A DNA stretch of 64,000 nt from Cellulophaga omnivescoria (GCF_001999725.1 NZ_MDDP01000024.1:1-64000), one strand, 5' to 3'. Counted from the first letter of the stretch, positions 1 through 10,125 are shown. Notes: generated by a model not told the origin, from the sequence alone. Numbers and translations are program-made.

Positions 1-345
1 TAATCAAAAAATAATAAAAAACTGGATAACAAGAACTTAATTTATATTTAAACTATCAAAATAATGCGTTTTAAAAAAAATACCAATAAGTATATAGCGT
101 GTTTTTAAACAGAATAAAAGTACAAAATGTAGATAGCATTAAAAAAGCTATACAAGTTTAAATTATAAAAAATTACAATTCATACTTACTTATCAGTTTT
201 TAGCACTTATACCATTACAAAAAGAGTATAAAAATTACCTTAACTTAAATATTGAAAAACCTTTTTACAAAACCTAAATTCTATCAAAATTACAATTGCT
301 TTTATTACAATTTTTCTAAGCACATAAACACTAAAAAATTAATGA
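1..345. other. AT-rich leader region without a recognised gene
   Basis: This stretch precedes the first operon. It is very AT-rich, with stop codons in all frames and no hairpin with a T-run, tRNA or long repeat that I can see. I found no convincing TTTG/TAnnTTTG promoter pair, although the promoter of the downstream operon should lie here. It may also hold the tail of whatever lies left of the window. Confidence 0.5.
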
Positions 346-1566
346 ATGAAGAGCACTAGATTACATATAAAGAATAAAAATGGTTTACAGCTACAAGCCT
401 ACTTAGAGCTACCTGCCAACCAAAAACCAAACTACTTTGCCATTTTTGCACATTGTTTTACTTGTAGCAGCACATTAACAGCTGTAAAAAACATTAGCAG
501 GTCTCTTACAACGCACGGTTTTGGGGTTCTTAGGTTCGATTTTACAGGACTTGGACGCAGTGAAGGTGAGTTTGCAGACAGTCATTTTTCAGCAAATGTA
601 GATGACTTAATTGCGGTAAACAATTACTTAACTAAAAACTATAGTGCTCCCTCCCTATTAGTAGGGCATTCTCTAGGTGGTGCAGCAGTTATTGTTGCAG
701 CGTCTAAACTAGCAAATATTAAAGCTGTTGCTACTATTGGCGCACCTTCTACTGCTAGTCACGTAACACATTTATTTACCCACGATATTAGCAGTATTCC
801 AGAAAAAGGAAACGTAGAAGTTAACATTGGTGGCAGACCTTTTAAAATAAACAAGGAGTTTGCAGAGGACTTTAGCAAAACAGACTTACCAAAAATAACA
901 AAAGAGCTCCGTAAGCCCATTTTAATTCTACATTCACCTATAGACACCATTGTTGGTGTAGATAACGCTCAGGAGCTTTATTTAAACGCACACCACCCTA
1001 AAAGCTTTGTTAGTTTGGATCAAGCAGATCACCTACTAACAAACTCAACCGACAGTATTTATGCTGGTAATGTTATTGGTACTTGGGTACAACGTTATTT
1101 TGAGCCAAAAGAAAATGAAATGCTCTCTACAGAAGGCGAACAATTGGTTGGACACCTTAACTTATTGGATGATAATTTTACAACAACCATACAGACTAAA
1201 AATCACACCTTAATTGCAGATGAGCCAGAAGGTATTGGAGATGATTTTGGTCCGTCTCCTTACGATTTTTTAAGTGCTGGTTTAGCTGCTTGCACTGTAA
1301 TGACATTAAAAATGTATGCGCAACGCAAAAAATGGGATTTACAAGAAGTTTTTGTTTATATTACGTATGCTAAAAAACACAGCGCAGATTTAATGTTGGA
1401 TGTAGACAAACCAACTAAATACGACCATCTTTCTAAGAAATTAAAGTTTGTGGGCAATCTAGATGACAAACAAAAACTAAGACTTAAAGAGATAGCATCT
1501 AAATGCCCTGTTCACAGAACATTACAAAGTGATATTATTATAGATACAACAATAGTAAATGACTAA
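346..1566 (+). CDS. bifunctional alpha/beta hydrolase / OsmC-family protein
   Basis: Fusion of two domains. Residues 1-255 form an alpha/beta hydrolase with the nucleophile elbow GHSLG (Ser109) and a DHLL histidine near residue 227. Residues about 270-406 form an OsmC/Ohr-like peroxide-reducing domain with the two expected cysteines, in LAAC (Cys316) and CPVH (Cys387). OsmC proteins reduce organic hydroperoxides through this thiol pair; the hydrolase substrate is unknown. The protein has no signal peptide, so it is cytoplasmic. It overlaps egtB by 8 bases and so heads an ergothioneine operon, which fits a thiol/peroxide-defence role. The start ATG at 346 is the first in frame; the ATG at 342 is out of frame and quickly stopped. 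Confidence 0.9.
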   Translation: MKSTRLHIKNKNGLQLQAYLELPANQKPNYFAIFAHCFTCSSTLTAVKNISRSLTTHGFGVLRFDFTGLGRSEGEFADSHFSANVDDLIAVNNYLTKNYSAPSLLVGHSLGGAAVIVAASKLANIKAVATIGAPSTASHVTHLFTHDISSIPEKGNVEVNIGGRPFKINKEFAEDFSKTDLPKITKELRKPILILHSPIDTIVGVDNAQELYLNAHHPKSFVSLDQADHLLTNSTDSIYAGNVIGTWVQRYFEPKENEMLSTEGEQLVGHLNLLDDNFTTTIQTKNHTLIADEPEGIGDDFGPSPYDFLSAGLAACTVMTLKMYAQRKKWDLQEVFVYITYAKKHSADLMLDVDKPTKYDHLSKKLKFVGNLDDKQKLRLKEIASKCPVHRTLQSDIIIDTTIVND

Positions 1567-2707
1567 TATAAAAGACGCATATTTAAATACCCGTAACCGT
1601 TTTATTAAAATTTGTAAAGACCTTAAAACCGAAGATTATTCTGTTCAACCGGCAGAGTTTGTGTCGCCTCCTAAATGGCATTTGGCACATACCACTTGGT
1701 TTTTTGAGCAGTTTATTTTAAAAGAGTTTAGTGCAGAATATACCGTTTATAATGACGATTTTGCTTATCTTTTTAATAGCTACTATAACAATGCTGGCGA
1801 ACGCGTTTTACGCCCAAACAGAGGCCTAATGACACGCCCAACTGTGGATGAAGTTTACGCTTATAGAAATTATGTAGACAGTAAAATGATAGACTTTTTA
1901 GATACTAACCCATCTAAAAAAGCCATAGAAATTATAGAACTAGGCATAAACCATGAGCAGCAACACCAAGAGTTATTTTATTATGACATTAAATACATTT
2001 TTGGTAATCAGCCTACCTTCCCTACCCTTAAAAATAGTATAGCATTAAACGACATAACACAAAAGCAAGAGTTTACTACTATTAAAGAGGGCGTATACCA
2101 AATTGGACATAGCACTTCTGGTTTTAGTTTTGACAATGAATTGGGCGTACACAAAACATATCTTCATCAATTTAAAATTAGCAACAATTTAACTACTAAT
2201 GCAGAGTATATTGCATTTATAGAAGCCGGTGGCTACACCAATTTTAACCTTTGGCACGCAGAAGGCTGGGATTTTATTACCAAAAACAACATTATTGCTC
2301 CTTTATACTGGCACAAAGTTAAAGGCGTTTGGCACTACTATACATTAAATGGTTTTAAGCCTGTAGAACCAAACAAGCCGGTTACCCACATTAGTATGTA
2401 TGAAGCCTATGCCTATGCGGAATGGAAACAAATGCGCTTACCTACAGAGTTTGAGTGGGAAGTTGCCGCGGAACACCTAAATTACGGTGAACTTTGGGAA
2501 TGGACCAATAGTGCTTACTTGCCTTACCCAAATTTTTCTAAAGCCCCTGGTGCTTTAGGTGAATACAATGGTAAGTTTATGATTAATCAACACGTGCTTA
2601 GAGGAGCCTCTATAGCAACACCAGAAAACCACAGTAGAAAAACATACAGAAACTTTTTTCAGGCAGATATGCGCTGGTTATTTTCTGGAATAAGACTTGC
2701 ACAATAA
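1559..2707 (+). CDS. egtB: ergothioneine biosynthesis sulfoxide synthase EgtB
   Basis: A non-heme iron enzyme that joins a thiol donor (gamma-glutamylcysteine or cysteine, depending on type) to hercynine using oxygen. The N-terminal DinB-like domain carries the iron-ligand pattern: His44 in [10 protein letters not shown], and His132 and His136 in NHEQQHQEL. The C-terminal FGE-sulfatase domain (about 165-382) shows [21 protein letters not shown] and [11 protein letters not shown] and ends FSGIRLAQ. At 382 residues it is slightly shorter than most family members but looks complete. It overlaps the genes on both sides of the operon, or nearly so. No EgtC amidase or obvious EgtE lyase lies beside it, so direct use of cysteine is plausible; that is inference. 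Confidence 0.93.
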   Translation: MTNIKDAYLNTRNRFIKICKDLKTEDYSVQPAEFVSPPKWHLAHTTWFFEQFILKEFSAEYTVYNDDFAYLFNSYYNNAGERVLRPNRGLMTRPTVDEVYAYRNYVDSKMIDFLDTNPSKKAIEIIELGINHEQQHQELFYYDIKYIFGNQPTFPTLKNSIALNDITQKQEFTTIKEGVYQIGHSTSGFSFDNELGVHKTYLHQFKISNNLTTNAEYIAFIEAGGYTNFNLWHAEGWDFITKNNIIAPLYWHKVKGVWHYYTLNGFKPVEPNKPVTHISMYEAYAYAEWKQMRLPTEFEWEVAAEHLNYGELWEWTNSAYLPYPNFSKAPGALGEYNGKFMINQHVLRGASIATPENHSRKTYRNFFQADMRWLFSGIRLAQ

Positions 2708-2708
2708 T

Positions 2709-3647
2709 ATGGACTATACTTTTGATAAAGATATACTAGATGGCCTAACTGCGCCCAAGAAACACCTATCTTCTAAATACTTTTATGATGATGCTGGAAG
2801 CAGAATTTTTCAGGAAATTATGCACATGCAATCATACTACTTAACAGATAGTGAATTTGAAATCTTATCGCTTCAAGCAAAACAAATTGTAGATGCATTA
2901 GAGTTTAATGTACCGTTTAACATTATAGAATTTGGTGCTGGTGACGGTTTTAAAACATTTAAACTCTTAGAGTACTTGGAGCAAAATAATATAGCTTTTC
3001 ATTACATACCAATAGATATTAGCAAAGAAGCTATAGATATGCTTACAAAAAAGCTAAAAGAGCGTTTGCCAAATGTATCTATTAAGCCAAAAATTGGCGA
3101 CTATTTTAAAATGCTTAAAGAGCTTAAACAAGATACCACACCTAGCTTACTACTATTTTTAGGAAGTAATATAGGGAACTATGCTTATGATGAAGCTACA
3201 GAACTACTACAGCTTTTTAATAAGAATATGAAGCCTAATGATAAGTTATTAATTGGTATAGATCTAAAAAAGAACCCTATTACCATACACAATGCGTATT
3301 TTGATAAAGACGGAATTACCAAACGGTTTAACCTTAACCTTTTATTGCGAATTAACAGAGAACTAGAGGCCGATTTTAAAATTGATGATTTTGATTTTTA
3401 TTGTCACTACAACCCAACTAACGGAGAGGTTAAGAGTTATATTGTAAGCCTTAAAAAACAGCAAGTTTACTTAAAAAAACTTAATAAAGTAATAGACTTT
3501 AACCAAAATGAACTTATTTGGACAGAGTTATCTAAAAAATATGATCTTACTGAGATTGAAGAGTTAGCACTAAAAACAAACTACACTGTTGTAACCAACT
3601 TTTTAGATTGCAAACACTATTTTACAGACAGCCTTTGGGTAAAGTAA
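2709..3647 (+). CDS. egtD: L-histidine N(alpha)-methyltransferase EgtD
   Basis: SAM-dependent trimethylation of histidine to hercynine, the first ergothioneine step. The sequence shows the family opening PKKHLSSKYFYDDAGSRIFQ, a YYLTDSEFEIL segment, the SAM-binding EFGAGDGFKT and the LLFLGSNIGN motif. I chose the ATG at 2709, one base after the egtB stop, over an in-frame TTG at 2697, because family members begin close to the DILDGL segment and ATG is stronger. Length (312 residues) matches the family. It lies immediately downstream of egtB and is followed by a strong hairpin, so it closes the operon. Confidence 0.93.
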   Translation: MDYTFDKDILDGLTAPKKHLSSKYFYDDAGSRIFQEIMHMQSYYLTDSEFEILSLQAKQIVDALEFNVPFNIIEFGAGDGFKTFKLLEYLEQNNIAFHYIPIDISKEAIDMLTKKLKERLPNVSIKPKIGDYFKMLKELKQDTTPSLLLFLGSNIGNYAYDEATELLQLFNKNMKPNDKLLIGIDLKKNPITIHNAYFDKDGITKRFNLNLLLRINRELEADFKIDDFDFYCHYNPTNGEVKSYIVSLKKQQVYLKKLNKVIDFNQNELIWTELSKKYDLTEIEELALKTNYTVVTNFLDCKHYFTDSLWVK

Positions 3648-3667
3648 GATTTTAAAAATCACAAGCA

Positions 3668-3710
3668 AACCTTTTTTACGTATTAGTATTTATGTAAAAA
3701 AGGTTTTTTT
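3668..3710. terminator. bidirectional intrinsic terminator after egtD
   Basis: A 12-bp perfect stem (3668-3679 with 3694-3705) with a 14-base loop. It is followed by a T-run on the + strand and preceded by A-rich sequence, so it can serve egtD and the convergent hydroxylase gene. Confidence 0.8.
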
Positions 3711-3753
3711 ATAGACAATTACAATTTAATTAAACTATAAAAATCAATAAACA

Positions 3754-4635
3754 CTACTCTACATTTTTATCTTTTGTAAAACCGTATAAATTTTGCTTTA
3801 CAAATCCTTTAGGAAAATGCTCATCACCCTCAAAACCCAAACGTATAGTACCACTATCTTCTGGTATGTAGTTTGTTTTAAAAATATAATCCCATAGGCT
3901 TAAACTAATTCCAAAATTAACACCATAAGAGCCTTCTGGTATTGTATAGGCGTGGTGGTATAAGTGCATTACAGGATTATTAAATATATATTTTAATGGT
4001 CCCCACGTGATTTTTATGTTAGAATGGTTAAAATGACCAATTGTTATAGCAAAAAAATGGACTATAAAAGCCTGCTCCGGTTCAAAACCGCCTAAAATTA
4101 AAACACCAAAGGTCTTTAATGGTTTATATAATACGTTTTCCATCCAATGGTAACGCAAATGAGCAGCAAAACCCATTTCTTTAACACTATGGTGTACTTT
4201 ATGAAAATTCCAAAATACAGGAAACTTATGTAGTAAAAGGTGTGTAAACCATTGCACAAAATCCAAAACAATAAAAAACACCAACAACTGTAATCCCATA
4301 CTCCATTTAGAAATATCTACAAGAGCCAAGCTTTTTACTGTAACACCAAAAGAATCAAAAAATAACTCTAAAACCTTATAAAACCCGCTAATAACAATTG
4401 AAAAAACAAAGAAGTTAAAAAACATATAGAAAAAATCTAACCAAAAATCTTTTCTAAAAATTGATTGGTTTTTACGCCAAGGAAACAAAATTTCTAAGCT
4501 CCAAACAAGCAACGAAATTAACAATAAGCCCCAAAAATAATTGGTATACCAAGGCACATCAAAAATTATAGACTTCCAAGTCCAACTTAATGATCCTGAA
4601 AATGCATTTGTAAAAGCTTCTAAATAATTATTCAT
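3754..4635 (-). CDS. sterol desaturase / fatty acid hydroxylase family protein
   Basis: Integral membrane di-iron oxygenase family. Histidine clusters typical of the family are visible: HLLLH, HKVHHS, HFNHSN and HLYHHA, which together supply the eight-His metal site. Hydrophobic segments lie at about residues 30-50, 65-90 and 115-135, placing the active site on the cytoplasmic face. At 293 residues it has normal family length. Substrate is unknown; family members hydroxylate or desaturate sterols, fatty acids or carotenoids. It is a single gene facing away from the exchanger gene, with a shared 151-base upstream region. Confidence 0.85.
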   Translation of the reverse strand: MNNYLEAFTNAFSGSLSWTWKSIIFDVPWYTNYFWGLLLISLLVWSLEILFPWRKNQSIFRKDFWLDFFYMFFNFFVFSIVISGFYKVLELFFDSFGVTVKSLALVDISKWSMGLQLLVFFIVLDFVQWFTHLLLHKFPVFWNFHKVHHSVKEMGFAAHLRYHWMENVLYKPLKTFGVLILGGFEPEQAFIVHFFAITIGHFNHSNIKITWGPLKYIFNNPVMHLYHHAYTIPEGSYGVNFGISLSLWDYIFKTNYIPEDSGTIRLGFEGDEHFPKGFVKQNLYGFTKDKNVE

Positions 4636-4700
4636 AACAAAAATAAGAGTCGTAAATATCTATATTTTCTAACAAACACTCTGCAACATTAGTTACATAT

Positions 4701-4720
4701 TAACCGGCTGTTAACGGTTA
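4701..4720. promoter_or_regulatory. inverted repeat in divergent promoter region
   Basis: TAACCG (4701-4706) and CGGTTA (4715-4720) form a 6-bp inverted repeat around an 8-base spacer, between the divergent hydroxylase and exchanger genes. It could be a dimeric regulator site; no regulator is assigned. Confidence 0.3.
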
Positions 4721-4786
4721 CCCAAAATATTTTTTAACATTTTCTATTTAATTTATTTAAATTTACCCAAAACCAACAAACTATTT

Positions 4787-5926
4787 ATGGCAATTTTAAC
4801 TTCACTAGGACTCATTTTAATTACGTGTATTATAATTTGGAGAGCCTGTGATGGTTTTGAAATGGCTTCTAATTACCTTGGACGAAATATGAAAGAAGGC
4901 ATTAAAGGTGCTACTATAAACGCAATAGGAAGTAGTTTGCCAGAACTTTTTACCACACTATTTTTTTTATTTGTTTTAAAAGATAAAGACGGTTTTTCTG
5001 GAGGAATAGGAACAACCGCTGGAAGTGCAGTGTTTAACGCTATGATTATACCTGCAGTTGTAATTTTAGTTGTTATTGGCAAAAAAATAACCTCTAAAAT
5101 TGAGGTTTCTAAAAAAGTGATATACAGAGATGGTATTTCTTTAATTTTAGCAGAACTTGCCTTAATTTTTGTAATAAGCGGAACCTCTTTAAATTGGATA
5201 CACGGCTTAATTTTAATGGCACTTTATTTTGTTTACGTTGGTTATATGCTACTTAGTCAAGGACCTGGAGAAGTAGAAAACGATTACGAAGAAGAAGCCG
5301 ATGGCGGTAACAGAGCGGTTGCTTTATTTAAAGGAGATTTAGCAACTGTAGTTTTAGGAGATTCTAAAATTAACCAACTTAAAGCTATTTTATTATTATT
5401 AATATCTGTTTTATTTATTGGTTTAGCTTGTTTTTGGTTGGTAGAAGCTTGCCAAGAGTTTGGCGCAGCAACAGGTATGCCTATTTACTTTGTTTCTGTT
5501 GTTTTAGCATCTGCAGCTACAAGTGTACCTGATACAATAATTTCATACAAAGATGCTATGAAAGGTAATTATGATGATGCTGTTGCAAACGCTTTGGGTA
5601 GCAATATATTTGATGTTTGCTTTGCTTTAGGATTTCCGCTATTCTTATTTACCTTAATATACGGACCAATAGAAATGAGTGCAGAAACCATAGAAAATAT
5701 TGGTCAGCTACGCGTTTTACTCCTTATTTTAACAGTTATTGTGTTTTTTATCTTCATTTTATCTAAAAAAGGGATAAAAGGTATACACGCAAAGTTACTA
5801 TTACTACTGTATATGTTATTTGTAATATATTCTGTAGGCAAAGGCTTGAGTTATGACATACCTTTAATTAATGAAGTTTCTAATGGTTTGTCTCACATAT
5901 CACACTGGTTTACAAGTATTATTTAA
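4787..5926 (+). CDS. sodium/calcium exchanger (CaCA) family membrane protein
   Basis: Cation antiporter with the two alpha-repeats of the CaCA superfamily. The first has GSSLPELFTTLFF and GTTAGSAVFNAM (about residues 45-85). The second has SAATSVPDTIISYKDAMKGN and NALGSNIFDVCFALG (about 245-290). The acidic and polar residues in these motifs coordinate the transported ion. About ten hydrophobic helices are visible, with an acidic cytoplasmic loop (DYEEEADGG, about 165-175) between the halves. The usual role is calcium extrusion in exchange for sodium or protons; the exact ion pair cannot be read from sequence. It is a monocistronic gene ending at a strong bidirectional hairpin. Confidence 0.85.
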   Translation: MAILTSLGLILITCIIIWRACDGFEMASNYLGRNMKEGIKGATINAIGSSLPELFTTLFFLFVLKDKDGFSGGIGTTAGSAVFNAMIIPAVVILVVIGKKITSKIEVSKKVIYRDGISLILAELALIFVISGTSLNWIHGLILMALYFVYVGYMLLSQGPGEVENDYEEEADGGNRAVALFKGDLATVVLGDSKINQLKAILLLLISVLFIGLACFWLVEACQEFGAATGMPIYFVSVVLASAATSVPDTIISYKDAMKGNYDDAVANALGSNIFDVCFALGFPLFLFTLIYGPIEMSAETIENIGQLRVLLLILTVIVFFIFILSKKGIKGIHAKLLLLLYMLFVIYSVGKGLSYDIPLINEVSNGLSHISHWFTSII

Positions 5927-5941
5927 GACTAAGCACAACAA

Positions 5942-5979
5942 AAAAGAGGAGTTTATTTTATAGAATAAACTCCTCTTTT
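5942..5979. terminator. bidirectional intrinsic terminator
   Basis: A 16-bp perfect stem (5942-5957 with 5964-5979) with a 6-base loop. A-rich and T-rich flanks allow termination of the exchanger gene on + and the channel gene on -. Confidence 0.85.
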
Positions 5980-5999
5980 GTATATTAAAACTACTTCTT

Positions 6000-7937
6000 T
6001 TACAATTCGTCTTCAGACAAAACAATTAAGAAGTCGTTTTCTTGCAGTTCTATTTCTGTGTCTTTTGATAAGTTTAGTGTAATACCAAAATTATCACTTA
6101 AACGCTTGCTTAAATCACCTTTTCTAACACCTAAACAAATTTCATCTCTCTGCTGCGCGCAAAATATAGCATCTGCAAAACTTAATTTTTGAGGAAAGGT
6201 ATCAAAATAAAGCGTTGCAGGTTTTACATAAATCTCACTACCATCTTCAGAGAAAATATCATCATAAAAAGTTTTCATTAAAGCCTCTTCGCTTAACTGC
6301 GCTAAAATCATTGTAATTAGCTTATTACTAATTATAAAATCGTCTACATTAGTTTGTGTAATAATTTCTTGATTTTCTGAGTTTAAAACTTGCGTTATAA
6401 TATGTAAACCATCTGCACTTTCTACAAGTTTTCGTAATAGTAACAAAATAATTAAAGTATCAGAATCTATTTTATCTGCAGATTGCTCTTCCATACTCTG
6501 AGACAAAATTACAACGGTATCATAACTTGCAGGATTAATTTCCTCTAGCTTGTGCAGATCTAAAGGATTAGAGTTGTGTAAATTAATATTAAAGTCTGGA
6601 TATAAATCTCTAATTTCTGTGACTACTGCCGTTAATTCATCTGTAGGTTCATCAAATAAAATATCAAAATCAGAGCCTTCTAATAAATAATCTGTAGCTT
6701 CTTCTATAAAAACCTCGGCTACTTTATGCCAACCTAATATTAAAATTCGTTTTTTCTTTTGCTCTAAACGTACATTTATTATTTTTTTATCTTTTTTAGG
6801 AAAAAAATGCTGTTTACCTTCAAAAGATATAGTAGAGTCATCTTCTGCTAAAATTACTACAGAATCTCCATTATTAAGCACTGTATCTACCGGAGGTCTT
6901 AACACCAAACCTTGTTCTTTAGTGTAAATTCCTAGCGGAATACCATCTTTTAAATAGTAACTTAACTCCCCAAAAGGTACTTTGTTCCAATTATCTTCAT
7001 AAAAATAAATTTCACAACCATCAAAAGACAAAATCTCTTTATACACAGAGTCTAAACCACTTGTTAAAGATGTTTGTATTAATAATTTCCCCATAATATT
7101 CCAGCTATCAATAGCAATAATATTATCGTCTTCAAAAAAGCTTATAATATCTCTTTTTTCTTTTGTAAAAATCTCGGCAATTATTGGCAGTTCATTTTTT
7201 CCGTTTTGGCAAGCCGTTATAGCTAATATAGATTTAACAGATTGTACATCACTAGCTTTCTTTTTGCTTAACGTGGCACTCTCTGAACAACTAGCAAGTA
7301 TAATAATAGATCTTGCAGACTCTAAGTTTATACGTTTAAGTTCGTTAATATTAGCATAATCTCCTTGTGTAGTAATTACTTCCGTTGTCATCATATCTGG
7401 CAAACGCTTTGTAATTAAGTTATCCATTTCTTCTTTATCTGTATTAGATAAAATAACTACAGACGCTTTAGACTCGCTTTCATTTGCTAAAATTAATTCT
7501 CTAATTACGTCCACAACACGCTCATTCCAACCCAAAATAATGGTATGGTTATTTTCTATAACTTTACCTCTACCTTTTCTAAAATCATACAACATAGTAT
7601 CTAAAGCTGTTGTAATAAAACCAATTAGCATAGATAACAATATAACACCAGTTAAACCAGATAATACAGTTAAGACCTTTAAAAAAGTAGGCGCATCATT
7701 ATCTTGGTTCATATTACCAGGATCGGTCATTTCTAAAAAAGTAACCCAAATATCTCTAAAAATATTACCAGTATAGTCTAAACTAGGAAAAAGATTTATT
7801 AGTAATAAGCGTAAACCTACAAGAAATACAAATACAATAATAAATATAATTAAAAGGCTCTTAAAGATTGATGAGCCTCCTTTGCTTAAAAAACGTTCTG
7901 CTTTGTAATTTAAACGTTCAGAAAAAGAGTTTTTCAT
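6000..7937 (-). CDS. CASTOR/POLLUX-like ion channel with RCK domains
   Basis: Two membrane helices (about residues 24-46 and 86-108) flank a pore segment with VTFLEMTDPGNM (about 67-78), the signature of the plant CASTOR/POLLUX (DMI1) channel family and its bacterial relatives. A long cytoplasmic part follows with two tandem RCK-like Rossmann modules, the first opening IILGWNERVVDVI and the second ILILGWHKVAEVF. Each would bind a regulatory ion or nucleotide. At 645 residues it is of normal size for bacterial homologues. The plant proteins are nuclear-envelope cation channels; the bacterial function is not established. It is transcribed alone, with a long divergent gap upstream. Confidence 0.82.
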   Translation of the reverse strand: MKNSFSERLNYKAERFLSKGGSSIFKSLLIIFIIVFVFLVGLRLLLINLFPSLDYTGNIFRDIWVTFLEMTDPGNMNQDNDAPTFLKVLTVLSGLTGVILLSMLIGFITTALDTMLYDFRKGRGKVIENNHTIILGWNERVVDVIRELILANESESKASVVILSNTDKEEMDNLITKRLPDMMTTEVITTQGDYANINELKRINLESARSIIILASCSESATLSKKKASDVQSVKSILAITACQNGKNELPIIAEIFTKEKRDIISFFEDDNIIAIDSWNIMGKLLIQTSLTSGLDSVYKEILSFDGCEIYFYEDNWNKVPFGELSYYLKDGIPLGIYTKEQGLVLRPPVDTVLNNGDSVVILAEDDSTISFEGKQHFFPKKDKKIINVRLEQKKKRILILGWHKVAEVFIEEATDYLLEGSDFDILFDEPTDELTAVVTEIRDLYPDFNINLHNSNPLDLHKLEEINPASYDTVVILSQSMEEQSADKIDSDTLIILLLLRKLVESADGLHIITQVLNSENQEIITQTNVDDFIISNKLITMILAQLSEEALMKTFYDDIFSEDGSEIYVKPATLYFDTFPQKLSFADAIFCAQQRDEICLGVRKGDLSKRLSDNFGITLNLSKDTEIELQENDFLIVLSEDEL

Positions 7938-8562
7938 AAATAAAGGTTGGTTATACGTTTTAAAAATTTGGTTAACTTTTGTTTCAGCTATTAATTTTAA
8001 TTCATTTTACTGCAAAAACCGCATAATCTTCCTCATCAAAAAAACCTCTACTATACCTATTTAGAACCTAAAGTTTACCTTTACAATTAAAAATAGATAA
8101 AACTCTAAAAAACAATATTTTACACTATTTTTAAAAGTATTTTTTAGTTCTTACCAGTTATAATACAGTTTTATAAGCATTTGTAAATCAAATAACTATT
8201 TAAGTTAAAATAACAGTTTTATTAGAAAGTTATTGCACTAAAGGTAAATTTCTTAACTAAATGTTAATGTAAAAGTTAAAAAGGAACACTAATGATTAAC
8301 AAATTGTTTCGCTTTTAGGTGAAAAGGAAATTTAATGCCAAAATCTATTAAAAAAAGCAGTTTACGCAAACACACATACATTATTTAATTCACATAACTT
8401 TAATAATAAAAATAAAAATACGTTTATAAAAGGATAAAAATTAAATTTAAAACACAATTAAAACCCAATAAAATTACTTTTTTAACAAACAACATAACAA
8501 GTATAGCTATATCCCCTTTTTTTAGTACTTTTCAGATTACAAGAACAATTAAAAATCCAAAT
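7938..8562. other. 625-base intergenic region between divergent genes
   Basis: Very AT-rich region between the channel gene (-) and the peptidase gene (+). No open frame with coding character, tRNA-like fold or strong terminator was found. It must hold both promoters, but only near-matches to TAnnTTTG were seen, for example TACTTTTC just before the peptidase gene. It is unusually long for this window. Confidence 0.4.
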
Positions 8563-10125
8563 ATGAAAAAACTAGCATTTATAGCCCTAGCTTTGGCTAT
8601 AAGCTGTAATTCTACTCAGAAAACTACAGGAGAAAAAAAGTCTGAAAAAGCAACAGAAGTAAATCCGGAAACTTACGGTAAAACCATTACAGAAGCCGAG
8701 CTAAAAGCTCATTTATACACTTACGCATCAGACGAATTTGAAGGCCGTGAAACAGGTAAGCCAGGACAAAAAAAAGCTATTGAATATATAAAAAAAGAAT
8801 ATGTTGGTTTAGGTATTAAGCCAGCAAAAGCAGACGGAAACTATTTTCAGGATGTTCCTTTAGAGATTTCTAAACTTCCTACAGGTTCACTTAGTGTAAA
8901 TGGCAAGGAGTATAAGCTTGGAGAGGATTACGTTGCCACTACTGCTGCAACTGGTGATTTTACAGATGTAGTTTATATAGGTTTTGGTATTGATGAAGAA
9001 AACTACTCTGATTACAAAAACTTAGATGTTACTAATAAAATTGTTGTAGCCAAAGTTGGCGAACCAAAAAATGAAGACGGTACTTATGTTGTGTCTGGAT
9101 CAACTGAAAAATCTTCATGGGGTAACCCATCTGAAGCTTTAGCTAAAAGAGTTGAAGCTGCTCAGAAAAAAGGAGCTAAAGGTATTATTTTTTATGATGA
9201 AAATAATTACCCAAGATACCAACAGTATTTTGCACAAATGTTAAAAAGTGGTAGAGAAAGAATTTCTCCAAAACCAGCTACACCAAACAAATTTGCTACT
9301 ATATTAGTAAATACTACATTGGCCAATGCAATTGTAAAAGATATTGCTACAGATAACACTCCAAAGGTTGTTAGCACTGCTTTAAACATAGATTTAAAAA
9401 GCGGAAACAAAGATGTAAAATCTGAAAATGTTGTAGCTTATATTAAAGGTTCTGAAAAACCAAATGAATACCTTGTAATATCTTCTCACTTAGACCATAT
9501 TGGTGTATCTGCAGACGGACAAATAAATAATGGTGCAGATGATGACGGTTCTGGTACTGTTGCTTTATTAGAAATTGCTGAAGCATTTAGAAAAGCAGAA
9601 TTAGATGGTAATGGACCAAAACGTTCTGTTGTATTTTTACACGTTACCGGTGAAGAAAAAGGCTTATTAGGATCACAACACTACACAGATGTAGACCCAA
9701 TTTTTCCTTTAGAAAATACAGTTGCCAATCTTAATATTGATATGGTAGGTAGAATTGACCCTAAACGTGAAGGAGATAGAAACTACATTTACCTTATTGG
9801 TTCTGATAAATTAAGCTCAGAATTACATAACTTATCTGAAGAAGTAAACAAAAAGTATACAAATGTTGTTTTAGATTACACTTATAATGACGAAAACGAC
9901 CCTAACCGTTTTTACTATAGAAGTGATCATTACAACTTTGCTAAAAACAACATTCCAATCATCTTTTATTTTAATGGTACTCATGATGATTATCACCAAC
10001 CATCAGACACACCAGATAAAATTAATTACGATTTGCTAGAAAACAGAACCAGATTAGTTTTTTATACAGCATGGGAAATTGCTAACAGAGCAAATAAATT
10101 AGTTGTAGACAAAGCTACTGAATAA
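8563..10125 (+). CDS. M28-family zinc aminopeptidase lipoprotein with PA-like insert
   Basis: Exported metallopeptidase. The N-terminus MKKLAFIALALAISC is a lipoprotein signal with the lipid-attached Cys at residue 15. A PA-like insert spans about residues 110-270. The M28 catalytic domain follows with the di-zinc ligands in order: SHLDH (His309), GADDDGSG, HVTGEEKGLLG, NIDMVGR and HDDYHQPSDT. All metal ligands are present, so the enzyme should be active as an amino- or dipeptidase in the periplasm or at the outer membrane. It is monocistronic between a long promoter region and a strong terminator, and likely helps peptide scavenging. Confidence 0.9.
   Translation: MKKLAFIALALAISCNSTQKTTGEKKSEKATEVNPETYGKTITEAELKAHLYTYASDEFEGRETGKPGQKKAIEYIKKEYVGLGIKPAKADGNYFQDVPLEISKLPTGSLSVNGKEYKLGEDYVATTAATGDFTDVVYIGFGIDEENYSDYKNLDVTNKIVVAKVGEPKNEDGTYVVSGSTEKSSWGNPSEALAKRVEAAQKKGAKGIIFYDENNYPRYQQYFAQMLKSGRERISPKPATPNKFATILVNTTLANAIVKDIATDNTPKVVSTALNIDLKSGNKDVKSENVVAYIKGSEKPNEYLVISSHLDHIGVSADGQINNGADDDGSGTVALLEIAEAFRKAELDGNGPKRSVVFLHVTGEEKGLLGSQHYTDVDPIFPLENTVANLNIDMVGRIDPKREGDRNYIYLIGSDKLSSELHNLSEEVNKKYTNVVLDYTYNDENDPNRFYYRSDHYNFAKNNIPIIFYFNGTHDDYHQPSDTPDKINYDLLENRTRLVFYTAWEIANRANKLVVDKATE

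Noticed and set aside
759-950. Minus-strand open frame inside the hydrolase-OsmC gene
   Set aside because: It is a shadow of the coding strand with no family match and no leader. The same holds for the other short antisense frames, such as 11815-12345 and 14200-14799.
2697-2708. TTG start 12 bases upstream of egtD
   Set aside because: It would add HNN residues inside the egtB end; the ATG at 2709 fits the family start better.
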